From positions 1-60,411 of the forward strand of contig JAAKFQ010000004.1 in NCBI GenBank assembly GCA_011064725.1: a stretch of DNA of 60,411 nucleotides, given 5' to 3'. Positions 1 to 7,673 of this stretch are shown here, one piece after another. The notes under the pieces are model-generated. The model saw only the letters and a list, made by a program, of their open reading frames with translations, was not told the DNA's origin and did not search any database. The position numbers and the translations under genes are program-made. This stretch comes from Chlamydiota bacterium (GTDB taxonomy: Bacteria > Chlamydiota > Chlamydiia > Chlamydiales > JAAKFQ01). Numbering within the stretch: the stretch's first letter is position 1; every line of letters starts with the position of its first letter.

Positions 1-317
1 TCCTTTTGATGCAGAACAAAGAGGAAATCTTTGAGTTCAAAGTGGCCTAAAAGTGTAAACGCCATTTTGGGCACCACACCAGAAATTTGAATGAGCATTT
101 CAAAAAAGTTGCGTTCCTTTTCATGAATAAAACCAAAAAGACTGACCTCATTTTCTTTTTGATGGAAATGCGTGTATAAAAAAACTTCGCATTCCAATTC
201 GGGAAGTTTGGCAAGCTGATTAAAAGGAACCAAAAGGCGATAGCCTACACTACCTACTTCCACAACGACCTTTTTGGCGTTTTTTTCAATTAAGATCCCT
301 TTTAAAAACTCATACAT
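1..317 (-). CDS. ruvA: Holliday junction DNA helicase subunit RuvA (3' end beyond window)
   Basis: RuvA binds the four-way Holliday junction as a tetramer and loads the RuvB motor; it acts in the cytoplasm in recombination repair. The visible part is about the first 105 codons, starting at the ATG at 317 (MYEFLKGILIEK). It covers the N-terminal OB-fold and the first helix-hairpin-helix, seen as GVVPKMAFTLLG, a slight variant of the usual GVGPKLA. The rest of the gene lies left of the window. ruvC lies just upstream on the same strand with about 165 bp between, so a ruvC-ruvA pair is likely, an order also known in Chlamydia. The identification rests on clear similarity along the whole visible stretch. 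Confidence 0.88.
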   Translation of the reverse strand, partial: MYEFLKGILIEKNAKKVVVEVGSVGYRLLVPFNQLAKLPELECEVFLYTHFHQKENEVSLFGFIHEKERNFFEMLIQISGVVPKMAFTLLGHFELKDFLFVLHQK

Positions 318-482
318 ATCTCAGAGTGTTACAATTTTTGAATTGTTATGCAAGGCGATCCTAAAAGAGCACCTTTGAGCGAAAAAATAAGGATTTTTGA
401 AACAGAAAAGGTGAGCGAAGACGCATCCAACCCTTGAGGGTTGGATAAGGAGTCGATGATCTTTTCTGTAAAAAGACAATTT

Positions 483-965
483 TTACGCCGAAGAGATTTT
501 TTCAGGTCGACTATGTAGATGACATCTTGCAACCGCAATAGCATCTGCAGCATCTTCTGGAACGTTCTGTAATCGATAGATCAGTTCACACATTTTTTGT
601 ATCACGTGTTTTTTTGCTCTGCCGTTTTTGCAAATAGCGACCTTGATTTTAGAAGGTGCATATTCAAATGCATGAATGTTGTATCTTTGTGCAAGCATGA
701 GTGCAATACCTCTTGCCATGCCAAGTGTAATTGCCGCACGGGGGTTTTTCCCTACAAATTGCGTTTCGATTCCCATTTCAGTTATATTAAATTTTTGTAA
801 AAGCTCCTCTAGGGCATTATGAACAATGAGAAGTTTTTTAGGGAGTTTTCCAACAGGTCGAATGGTTCCATAGTCAAGGAGATTTCCATTAAAATCCAGA
901 ATGCAATATCCCGTGATGTTAGTTCCTGGATCGATCCCTAAAATATGAGGCTCTTTAGTTGACAT
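483..965 (-). CDS. ruvC: Crossover junction endodeoxyribonuclease RuvC
   Basis: RuvC is the dimeric nuclease that cuts Holliday junctions in cooperation with RuvAB. The 160-residue length is normal. The four acidic catalytic residues can be placed: D12 in GIDPGTN, E67 in GIETQF, and D138 and D141 in EDAADAIA, the last two at the same numbers as in the E. coli enzyme. The basic stretch CKNGRAKK (112-119) is typical of the DNA-binding surface. It is transcribed towards ruvA. The start ATG at 965 faces the heptosyltransferase gene across about 57 bp, which must hold promoters for both directions. Confidence 0.93.
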   Translation of the reverse strand: MSTKEPHILGIDPGTNITGYCILDFNGNLLDYGTIRPVGKLPKKLLIVHNALEELLQKFNITEMGIETQFVGKNPRAAITLGMARGIALMLAQRYNIHAFEYAPSKIKVAICKNGRAKKHVIQKMCELIYRLQNVPEDAADAIAVARCHLHSRPEKISSA

Positions 966-1022
966 TTGTCTTGAATTTTATTATTGTTTCCCTATTGACC
1001 ACTCTAACACATATGGACCTTG

Positions 1023-2096
1023 ATGGCAAAAGATAAACAGTTTTTCAACATCGTCATAAGAATGCCCAATCATATTGGCGATTGTGTCATGGCCACACCC
1101 GTGCTCAGTGATTTAAAGTGCCGTTTTCCAGATGCTAAACTTACTGTGATGTGCAAACAAAATATTGTCTCTATGTTTGAAAAAGATGCAGATGTTGATG
1201 AAATCTTTCCTTTTTCAAAACCCAAAAAACCCAATAAAAAAGAAGAAACACGCAAACTTATTCAGCGTTTAAAAGAAAAAAAGTTTGATCTTGGGGTTTT
1301 GCTTCCTAATTCTTTTTCTTCCGCCTATTTATTTTGGAAAGCGGGTGTTCAAAGCCGTTTAGGATATTCTCGTGATGCAAGACGCATCTTTTTAACGCAT
1401 CCTGTCAAAATGCAACCCTTATGGCATTCGTACCATTTTGTCGATCAGTACAAGTTGATTTTAAAAGGTATTGGGATTAAGCGTTCGAGAACAAAGCCAA
1501 GGCTTTATTTGGACGATCAGGATATCCAAAGAGCGCAAGAGATTTTACAAGAAAATGGTGTAGAGAAAGATCATATGGTTGTGGGTGTGAATCCTTCTGC
1601 AGCTTCAGGGACGGCCAAGATTTGGCCAAAGGAATATTTCAAACAAGTCATTAAAAACTTAAGCGAATTAGACAATGTCAAAGTGATCGTATTTGGTGAT
1701 CAATATTCTAAATCTACTGTCGATGAAATTTGTGCTGGACTCAATGAAAATGTGATCAATTTAGCAGCAAAAACAAGTTTACAAGAATCTATTGGGATCA
1801 TGAAGCTTTGCAAAGTGATTCTTTCCAATGATAGTGGTCCGATGCATATAGCAGCAGCGATCGGCACACCTGTTGTAGCACTTTTTGGTCCTACGAATGA
1901 TCTTTTATCAGGTCCTTATACACCGCTTTGCTACATTATCCACAAATATGTGGAATGTTCACCATGCCACCTTGGAACATGTCCAATAGACCATCGATGC
2001 ATGCATCGCATCAAAGTCGATGAGGTGTTTGATAAAGTCACAAGATGGTTAAAAATCCCCGATGGCGCACTTTTAAGTTATGCAAATCAAAAATAA
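1023..2096 (+). CDS. waaF: Glycosyltransferase family 9, LPS heptosyltransferase (WaaF-like)
   Basis: This family transfers ADP-heptose to the inner core of lipopolysaccharide on the cytoplasmic face of the inner membrane. Family features are MPNHIGDCVMATPVLSDL near the N-terminus, NPSAASGTAKIWPKEYF in the middle, and SNDSGPMHIAAAIGTPV followed by FGPTN in the C-terminal donor-binding half. Length (357 aa) fits. I start at the ATG at 1023; a TTG directly before it (1020) could be used instead. A Cys/His-rich stretch (CHLGTCPIDHRC) lies near the C-terminus. Its end overlaps the next gene by 17 bp, suggesting co-transcription. Assignment to heptosyltransferase II rather than another GT9 member is inference. 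Confidence 0.8.
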   Translation: MAKDKQFFNIVIRMPNHIGDCVMATPVLSDLKCRFPDAKLTVMCKQNIVSMFEKDADVDEIFPFSKPKKPNKKEETRKLIQRLKEKKFDLGVLLPNSFSSAYLFWKAGVQSRLGYSRDARRIFLTHPVKMQPLWHSYHFVDQYKLILKGIGIKRSRTKPRLYLDDQDIQRAQEILQENGVEKDHMVVGVNPSAASGTAKIWPKEYFKQVIKNLSELDNVKVIVFGDQYSKSTVDEICAGLNENVINLAAKTSLQESIGIMKLCKVILSNDSGPMHIAAAIGTPVVALFGPTNDLLSGPYTPLCYIIHKYVECSPCHLGTCPIDHRCMHRIKVDEVFDKVTRWLKIPDGALLSYANQK

Positions 2097-3081
2097 ACTC
2101 AAGCGCTATTTCCAACACCGTTTTTTACAGCAAGTTGAACAATTACCTATAGAAGAACAAGAAGCGATACTAAAAGAGCTCAATATATTTCCTTGGGAAA
2201 AATTGCTTAAGGAAAAGGAAATTAGCACTTTTAATTTTCAATCCATAACACTTCAAGAAAAAGCGCCAAAATCTGGAAAAAATCATTTTGGAGTGCTAAT
2301 TTTGGCCGGAGGAGATGGTTCGCGTCTAAATCACAAAGAGCCCAAAGCTTTATTTGAGATTTTAGGAAAAACACTTTTAGAAAGAGTGCTTGAAAAAATT
2401 GATGAAAATAGAGAGACCTTTGTGCTCTGTTCTACAAAAAACATCCATGCCATTGAAGCATTTTTAAAAACGCACAATCTTCTTAGAAAAAAGTTACACC
2501 TTCTTTGCCAAGATGACATGCCGCTTTTAGATTTAAACCAGCAATTTTTTTTGACTGAGAATGGACTCGCAAAAGGACCTTGTGGAAATGCAGATGCTTT
2601 AATCAAGATGCAGCCTTTTTCTCACCAATTTGAGCATTTGATTGTGCTTCCTATTGATAATCCTTTGGCAGATCCTCAAGATGTAGATTTTCTCTCACAC
2701 CATCTTTTTCATCAAAACGAAGTGACCATTAAAGCCATCAAAAGTGAAGCAGAAGCTAACATGGGACTCCTTGTTCAAAATGACAATCATTTAGAAGTCG
2801 TCGAATATTCAGATCCCTATTTTGAACAAGCTCTACAATCGAGTTCTTTTTACAATACAGGGATTTACTGCCTGCAATCTACATTTTTGCAACGTTTAAG
2901 GCCCACGTCCTTCCATCTTGTCAAAAAACAAAATACCTACAAACCTGAAGGATTTATTTTTGATCATTTTGCAAAGGCGAACAAAATAGGCCTTCAGATT
3001 GATGAAAAATCACGCTGTTTTTGCCCGCTCAAGGAACCCAAAGACATCGATGCAATTCTTGCGCATCTTTACCATGTCTGA
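2080..3081 (+). CDS. UDP-N-acetylglucosamine/UTP-sugar pyrophosphorylase-like protein
   Basis: A 333-residue protein of the eukaryotic-type UDP-sugar pyrophosphorylase family, which makes UDP-sugars from UTP and a sugar 1-phosphate. The nucleotide-binding signature LILAGGDGSRL is at about residues 70-80, followed by PKALFEI; VLPIDNPLADP and FYNTGIYCLQS mark the metal-binding and sugar-binding parts of the fold. Chlamydia genomes carry a similar gene near gpsA, as here. It overlaps the heptosyltransferase by 17 bp, so translation is probably coupled. The exact sugar (GlcNAc or glucose) cannot be read from the sequence. Confidence 0.7.
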   Translation: MQIKNKLKRYFQHRFLQQVEQLPIEEQEAILKELNIFPWEKLLKEKEISTFNFQSITLQEKAPKSGKNHFGVLILAGGDGSRLNHKEPKALFEILGKTLLERVLEKIDENRETFVLCSTKNIHAIEAFLKTHNLLRKKLHLLCQDDMPLLDLNQQFFLTENGLAKGPCGNADALIKMQPFSHQFEHLIVLPIDNPLADPQDVDFLSHHLFHQNEVTIKAIKSEAEANMGLLVQNDNHLEVVEYSDPYFEQALQSSSFYNTGIYCLQSTFLQRLRPTSFHLVKKQNTYKPEGFIFDHFAKANKIGLQIDEKSRCFCPLKEPKDIDAILAHLYHV

Positions 3082-3114
3082 TACAATAGCAAAAATCTTT
3101 TTAAGGGGCTTTGT

Positions 3115-3963
3115 GTGAAAGTTTGGTTATGTTGTTGTATGCTTTTTTTTCAAATGGTTTTCTCTTCAGAACAAGAATCTTTTGTATTATGCACGATGCC
3201 AAAATCGGGATCTTACTTGATTGAAAAAAGTTTAAATCTTTTGATAAAGAAAAAAGCGTATTATATACCACCTAAACACATTCAAAGAGTATTTAAGCAA
3301 GAAATAACAGTCCCTCAATTACATTTTTTTTTCTTCCATACTCATTATCCAGTACCATTAGAGTTTTTGGATAATAATAAGTTAATATTAAATATTAGAG
3401 ATCTAAGGGACGTGCTAATTTCATATCTATTTTTTGTTAGTGAAAAGGAATCGATAGCTTATCAACGAAAAGTCTTTGATATGGTGGATAAAAGTATTAA
3501 AAAACGGAAAAATTTTGAAACATTTGTTGAAATGGTTAATGATGAGAAACCTGTCAACGAAAGATTGTGTTTTATATTAGAATGCGCAAAAGATAAAGAT
3601 CAAGATTTTTTATATTTGACAAATCAGTTTGGGAATGTTTTTGAAATTTATACATTAGATCATCCCAACATATTTGTTTGTCGATTTGAAGATTTACTTT
3701 CTCCGCGGGGAGGAGGCGATCGTTTAAAACAGAAAGAAACTCTAAAGAACGTCGCGCAATTTTTAGATGTTCCTTTGTCTGAAAGCGAAGCAGATGAGAT
3801 TGCTCATCGTTTGTGGGGTGGGACTCCTACTTTTCGCAACCGACCAGGTCCTAAAGTTGGGCAATGGAAACAATATTTTGATGATGAAATCAAAACAGCA
3901 TTTAAAGAAGTGTTTGGAGAGTATCTTATCTACTTTGGCTATGAACAAGATAACAATTGGTGA
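3115..3963 (+). CDS. Sulfotransferase-like protein with N-terminal signal peptide
   Basis: 282 residues starting at GTG 3115, with AAGGGG a few bases upstream. The first about 18 residues are strongly hydrophobic (KVWLCCCMLFFQMVF) and look like a Sec signal peptide. The rest matches cytosolic-type PAPS sulfotransferases: the 5'-phosphosulfate loop MPKSGSYLIEKSL (about 29-41), the 3'-phosphate motif RDLRDVLISYLFF (about 95-107), and a C-terminal RNRPGPKVGQWKQYF, matching the family's RKG..GDWK motif. The family moves a sulfuryl group from PAPS to an alcohol or amine acceptor. A signal peptide is unexpected because PAPS is made in the cytoplasm. It sits between the pyrophosphorylase-like gene and gpsA with tight spacing (3 bp to gpsA). 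Substrate unknown. Confidence 0.72.
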   Translation: MKVWLCCCMLFFQMVFSSEQESFVLCTMPKSGSYLIEKSLNLLIKKKAYYIPPKHIQRVFKQEITVPQLHFFFFHTHYPVPLEFLDNNKLILNIRDLRDVLISYLFFVSEKESIAYQRKVFDMVDKSIKKRKNFETFVEMVNDEKPVNERLCFILECAKDKDQDFLYLTNQFGNVFEIYTLDHPNIFVCRFEDLLSPRGGGDRLKQKETLKNVAQFLDVPLSESEADEIAHRLWGGTPTFRNRPGPKVGQWKQYFDDEIKTAFKEVFGEYLIYFGYEQDNNW

Positions 3964-3966
3964 GAT

Positions 3967-4959
3967 ATGAAAATAGGATATTTTGGATCAGGTGTGTGGG
4001 CGTTTGCGCTAGCAAATTTGCTTGCAGATAATGGACATAGCATTATGATGTGGTCCATTGAAAAGGATGTTATTGCGCATTTAAAAAAATATAAAAAACA
4101 TCCGCGCTTAGAAGAATTTAATGCTCATCCTAACATCAGTTACACAGAAGATATTCAAGAGGCGATGAGAGGCGCCGAAATTCTTGTAGAAGGTGTGACG
4201 GGAGGGGGTGTTAGAAGCGTTTTTTCTACCATCAAATCAACGATTCCAAAAGTACCCATTGTACTCACATCGAAGGGCATTGAACAACACACAGGCATGC
4301 TTTTGACAGATGTGCTTATTGACGTGTTGGGAGAAGAATTTAAGCCTTTCATTGGATGTATTTCAGGGCCAAGTTTGGCAACAGAAGTTTTGCAAAAAAT
4401 GCCGACAAGCGTGGTCGCTTCTGCTTTTGAAGAAAAGACCATGATGATGATCCAAAAGGCATTTAATGGAGCCTATTTTCGCACTTATTACAACCCTGAT
4501 ATCAGAGGTGTGGAGTTTGGCGGTGCGATGAAAAATTGCATTGCCATTGCATGCGGAATTTCTGATGGTTTGGGTTATGGCAACAACACAAAAGCCGCCA
4601 TTATGACAAGAGGATTGCATGAAATAAGACGTCTTGGTCTAAAGCTTGGTTGCAAGCAAGAAACCATTAATGGATTGAGTGGTATGGGGGATTTGTGTTT
4701 AACGTGTATGAGTGAAAAATCCAGAAACCATCGACTTGGCGTGCTGCTTTCACAAGGAAAAAACTTGGAGGAAGCAAAACAGATCATTGGGATGGCAACA
4801 GAAGGAGCCTATACCATTGTGTCTGCCTTAGAATTGTCTAAAAAATACGATATACCCCTGCCCATTACAGAAGCCACAAATCATGTGTTAAATGGCCAGC
4901 CGGCCAAAACAGCTGTGCTCGCGTTGCTGGAGCGTTCCATTAAAGAAGAAATCGTGTAG
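3967..4959 (+). CDS. gpsA: Glycerol-3-phosphate dehydrogenase [NAD(P)+]
   Basis: Makes sn-glycerol 3-phosphate from dihydroxyacetone phosphate for phospholipid synthesis; cytoplasmic. The 330-residue length is typical. The N-terminal Rossmann loop is GYFGSGVWAFALANLL, and the family's catalytic-lysine region is EFGGAMKNCIAIACGI followed by GYGNNTKAA. The C-terminal part GLSGMGDLCLTCMS is also diagnostic. It begins 3 bp after the sulfotransferase gene and is followed 10 bp later by the NAD(P)HX repair gene, so the run 1023-6442 is probably one transcription unit. Confidence 0.95.
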   Translation: MKIGYFGSGVWAFALANLLADNGHSIMMWSIEKDVIAHLKKYKKHPRLEEFNAHPNISYTEDIQEAMRGAEILVEGVTGGGVRSVFSTIKSTIPKVPIVLTSKGIEQHTGMLLTDVLIDVLGEEFKPFIGCISGPSLATEVLQKMPTSVVASAFEEKTMMMIQKAFNGAYFRTYYNPDIRGVEFGGAMKNCIAIACGISDGLGYGNNTKAAIMTRGLHEIRRLGLKLGCKQETINGLSGMGDLCLTCMSEKSRNHRLGVLLSQGKNLEEAKQIIGMATEGAYTIVSALELSKKYDIPLPITEATNHVLNGQPAKTAVLALLERSIKEEIV

Positions 4960-4969
4960 GGTGTGATTA

Positions 4970-6442
4970 ATGACACTAGAAATCCTTTCAGCCAAACAGA
5001 TGAAAGAAGTAGAGCAAAAAGCCTACGATGCAGGGGCGTCTAGTAAGACTTTTATGCAAGAGGTGGGCGACAATATTGCACAATATTTTCTACAAATGCC
5101 GGCTGTAGAAACTCTCCATATTTTGGTAGGTAAAGGCAATAATGGAGGAGATGGTGTGGTTGTAGCAAAAAATCTCCTTGATTCTACGATTGATGTCGTT
5201 ATCTATCACCTCTATCCAATTGAAGAGTGTTCACCTCTTTTGCAAGAACATCTCAAAAGTTTCGAGGGGAAATTGATTCATGTAAAAACAAAAGATGATC
5301 TTCAATTTGAAGCGCATACCGTGATTTTAGATGCGCTTTTGGGCACAGGATTTTCTGGGGAAGTTACAGGCCTTTTAAAAGAGGTTATAGAAAAAGCTAA
5401 TGCATCAAAATGCCCTATGTATGCCATCGATATTCCATCAGGCGTAGATGGAAATAGTGGGGATGCTACGGTAGCCATTAGGGCAGATTGCACCTTTTTT
5501 CTCTCGCGTCCAAAGATGGGTTTTTTTCTAAAAAGAGGCTTTGAATTTGTAGGCAAACTCTACCCTATTGAATTTGGTTTGGAAAAACGCTACATAGAAC
5601 TTGTCAAGCCCTTGGGGTTTTTTCTTACAAAAGAAGATTTACAAGCACTTTTGCCACATCCCAAAAGAACGCAGCATAAATATGAAGCTGGACTTGTGTG
5701 TGCACTTGCCACCCATTTTGAGATGTTGGGAGCCTCTATTTTGGCATCTCTTGCAGCCTTTCGTGTGGGTGCTGGCTATGTGCGTTTTTTGTATACAAAA
5801 CCCGTGGAACCACATCTTTCAGCGCTTCCTGTCGAATGCGTCAAGGCACATCTTGAAAAAGAAGATATTTTACAAAATTACAAAAAAGCAAAAAGCTATT
5901 TTTTAGGTCCAGGCCTTCCGCTAGATCCCAAAACAAAAGAGCTTGTTTTTGAAATTTTAAAAAAAGTGGATTTACCCGTAGTGATTGATGGGGGAGCCTT
6001 GACACATGTATCACAAGATTTATCTATCTTAAAGGGGAGATCTGCTGTTTTAACACCTCATAGAGGAGAAATGGCGCACTTTTTACAGCTCAATAAAGAG
6101 CTGGAAGAACAGGACCTTCAAAAATGCCAAGCTTTTGTCGATAAGCATCATGTCACGCTTGTATTGAAAGGTGCGCCGACTTATATCTTTCATCCCCATG
6201 AAACAGTGGTGATCTCGGCTTTCGGGGATTTAGGCATGGCAACAGCAGGGGTTGGCGATGTGCTTACAGGCATGATTTGTGGGCTTTTGGCTCAAGGATT
6301 GGATCCTTTTTCAGCCGCAAAATTAGGTGTAGGATTGCATGGGCTTGCAGGAGAGATCGCTGCAGAAGATTTGACCTCTTCTTCTCTCATCGCTTCAGAT
6401 CTGATCGAATATATCAGCGAGGCATTAACTATTCTTGACTGA
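4970..6442 (+). CDS. nnr: Bifunctional NAD(P)H-hydrate epimerase / ADP-dependent dehydratase
   Basis: Repairs hydrated NADH/NADPH: the N-terminal domain epimerises the R and S forms and the C-terminal domain dehydrates S-NAD(P)HX using ADP. In the 490 residues the YjeF N-domain spans about 1-215 (GKGNNGGDGVVVAKNL, LLGTGFSGEV, IDIPSGVDGNSGD). The ribokinase-like C-domain spans about 225-490 (FLGPGLPLD, LTPHRGEM, and AGVGDVLTGMICGLLAQG, matching the GTGDVL catalytic region). It is the last gene of the plus-strand run; its 3' end overlaps the convergent mscS gene by 18 bp. Confidence 0.92.
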   Translation: MTLEILSAKQMKEVEQKAYDAGASSKTFMQEVGDNIAQYFLQMPAVETLHILVGKGNNGGDGVVVAKNLLDSTIDVVIYHLYPIEECSPLLQEHLKSFEGKLIHVKTKDDLQFEAHTVILDALLGTGFSGEVTGLLKEVIEKANASKCPMYAIDIPSGVDGNSGDATVAIRADCTFFLSRPKMGFFLKRGFEFVGKLYPIEFGLEKRYIELVKPLGFFLTKEDLQALLPHPKRTQHKYEAGLVCALATHFEMLGASILASLAAFRVGAGYVRFLYTKPVEPHLSALPVECVKAHLEKEDILQNYKKAKSYFLGPGLPLDPKTKELVFEILKKVDLPVVIDGGALTHVSQDLSILKGRSAVLTPHRGEMAHFLQLNKELEEQDLQKCQAFVDKHHVTLVLKGAPTYIFHPHETVVISAFGDLGMATAGVGDVLTGMICGLLAQGLDPFSAAKLGVGLHGLAGEIAAEDLTSSSLIASDLIEYISEALTILD

Positions 6443-7531
6443 CTGATGCAAATGGATGGATTGGGTTGGATAGGCAACTTGGGCGCCGTGTGTTTCGATA
6501 ATTTTGAAAATATTAAAAAAGACCTCTTCTTGAACTTCGCGAAATTCTCTTAATTGGGTTTTTTTGATAAAGATGTAAATGTTGAAGATAAGCGCATGAT
6601 CTCCAATTTCTGTAAAATGCGCCATTTGGTGTTGATTATCATCGATATCTGGGCAAGCGGCAAAATACTCACGTACATCTTTTAGAATAGCTTCTAATTT
6701 AGAGGCGTCCTCGTAGCGAATACCGATATTGGTTTTGATGCGTCGATGTTTCATACGTTGAGGATTTTCGATCACAATGGTTGAAAAGATGGAATTGGGC
6801 ACATAGCGCGGCCTTCTCTCTAAAGAACGAATGCGGGTCAGTCTCCATCCTATATATTCCACGACACCCTCAATCTCTTTATCAGGAGAGCTGATCCAGT
6901 CACCCACCTTGAAAGGCTGATCTAGAAAGATGACCATTCCTCCAAAAAAGTTGGCCAAAAGCTCTTTTGCAGCCAAACCCACCACGATTGCCGAACCTCC
7001 CCCAAAGGCGATCAAGCCAGAGACGGGGATTCCAAGGGCTTGCAAAACAACGAGTCCGATAACCAAAACAGCACCTAATCTAAGTAGCCTTCCAATGGCA
7101 TGGATGGTAGTGCGGTCATGACGGCGCTTTTCGCTGCTTTCTAAGAAATTGGCCTCACTTAGGCGAATGAAGCGTAAAATGAACCATCCGATAAAAATGA
7201 CCACGATAATGTTATGCAATGGGTCTAAAAACCTGCTAATCAATAGCTTGGAAGAAAAGGGCATGGCCATAAGGCCAAATGTAACTCCTTGAGCCCAAAT
7301 AAAGAGCATTAGAGGATAGTGCAAAGCTAGCACAATCGCTTTTACCCAAAAATGGGTGGATTTGTTTAGGAAGTTCATCAAGCGTCTGAACGTAAACCGT
7401 TCTATATAAAAGATTAAGCATGTTGCTAAAAAGATAAGTATGGCTTGGATTTCCCAACTATAAGAATGTAAGATATTTGGCATTTCCTGCATTCCTTCAT
7501 TACACATCAATGATTGAATTTTTTCAAGCAA
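6425..7531 (-). CDS. MscS-family mechanosensitive ion channel
   Basis: Inner-membrane channel of the small-conductance mechanosensitive family that opens under membrane tension and releases solutes on hypo-osmotic shock. The 368 residues contain about four to five membrane segments in the first 190 residues. The pore-lining helix is GLIAFGGGSAIVVGLAAKEL, followed by the invariant NFFGGMVIFLDQPFKVGDWI of the beta domain, then an alpha/beta cytoplasmic C-terminal domain. Its 3' end overlaps the convergent nnr gene by 18 bp with no terminator between. The physiological role in an intracellular bacterium is inference. Confidence 0.9.
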   Translation of the reverse strand: MLEKIQSLMCNEGMQEMPNILHSYSWEIQAILIFLATCLIFYIERFTFRRLMNFLNKSTHFWVKAIVLALHYPLMLFIWAQGVTFGLMAMPFSSKLLISRFLDPLHNIIVVIFIGWFILRFIRLSEANFLESSEKRRHDRTTIHAIGRLLRLGAVLVIGLVVLQALGIPVSGLIAFGGGSAIVVGLAAKELLANFFGGMVIFLDQPFKVGDWISSPDKEIEGVVEYIGWRLTRIRSLERRPRYVPNSIFSTIVIENPQRMKHRRIKTNIGIRYEDASKLEAILKDVREYFAACPDIDDNQHQMAHFTEIGDHALIFNIYIFIKKTQLREFREVQEEVFFNIFKIIETHGAQVAYPTQSIHLHQSVKNS

Positions 7532-7600
7532 ATATAAACATTTAACGCTCAGCTACATATATATTTATAAATAAAGAATTTAATTATTTATAAAAAATAC

Positions 7601-7630
7601 TTGATTTAAAGTAAATAATTTGTATATAAT
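7601..7630 (+). promoter_or_regulatory. Predicted sigma-70-type promoter of the 501-aa gene
   Basis: TTGATT (7601-7606) and a perfect TATAAT (7625-7630) are separated by 18 bp in a very AT-rich stretch. The expected start of transcription is near 7637, giving a leader of about 35 nt before the ATG at 7674. Prediction from sequence only. Confidence 0.55.
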
Positions 7631-7673
7631 ACTTTTATAAAAGAACATAATAACAAATAAAAAGGTGAATGAA

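Noticed and set aside
329-553. 74-aa minus-strand frame between ruvA and ruvC
   Set aside because: Mostly overlaps ruvC in another frame; no ribosome site and composition unlike the neighbours.
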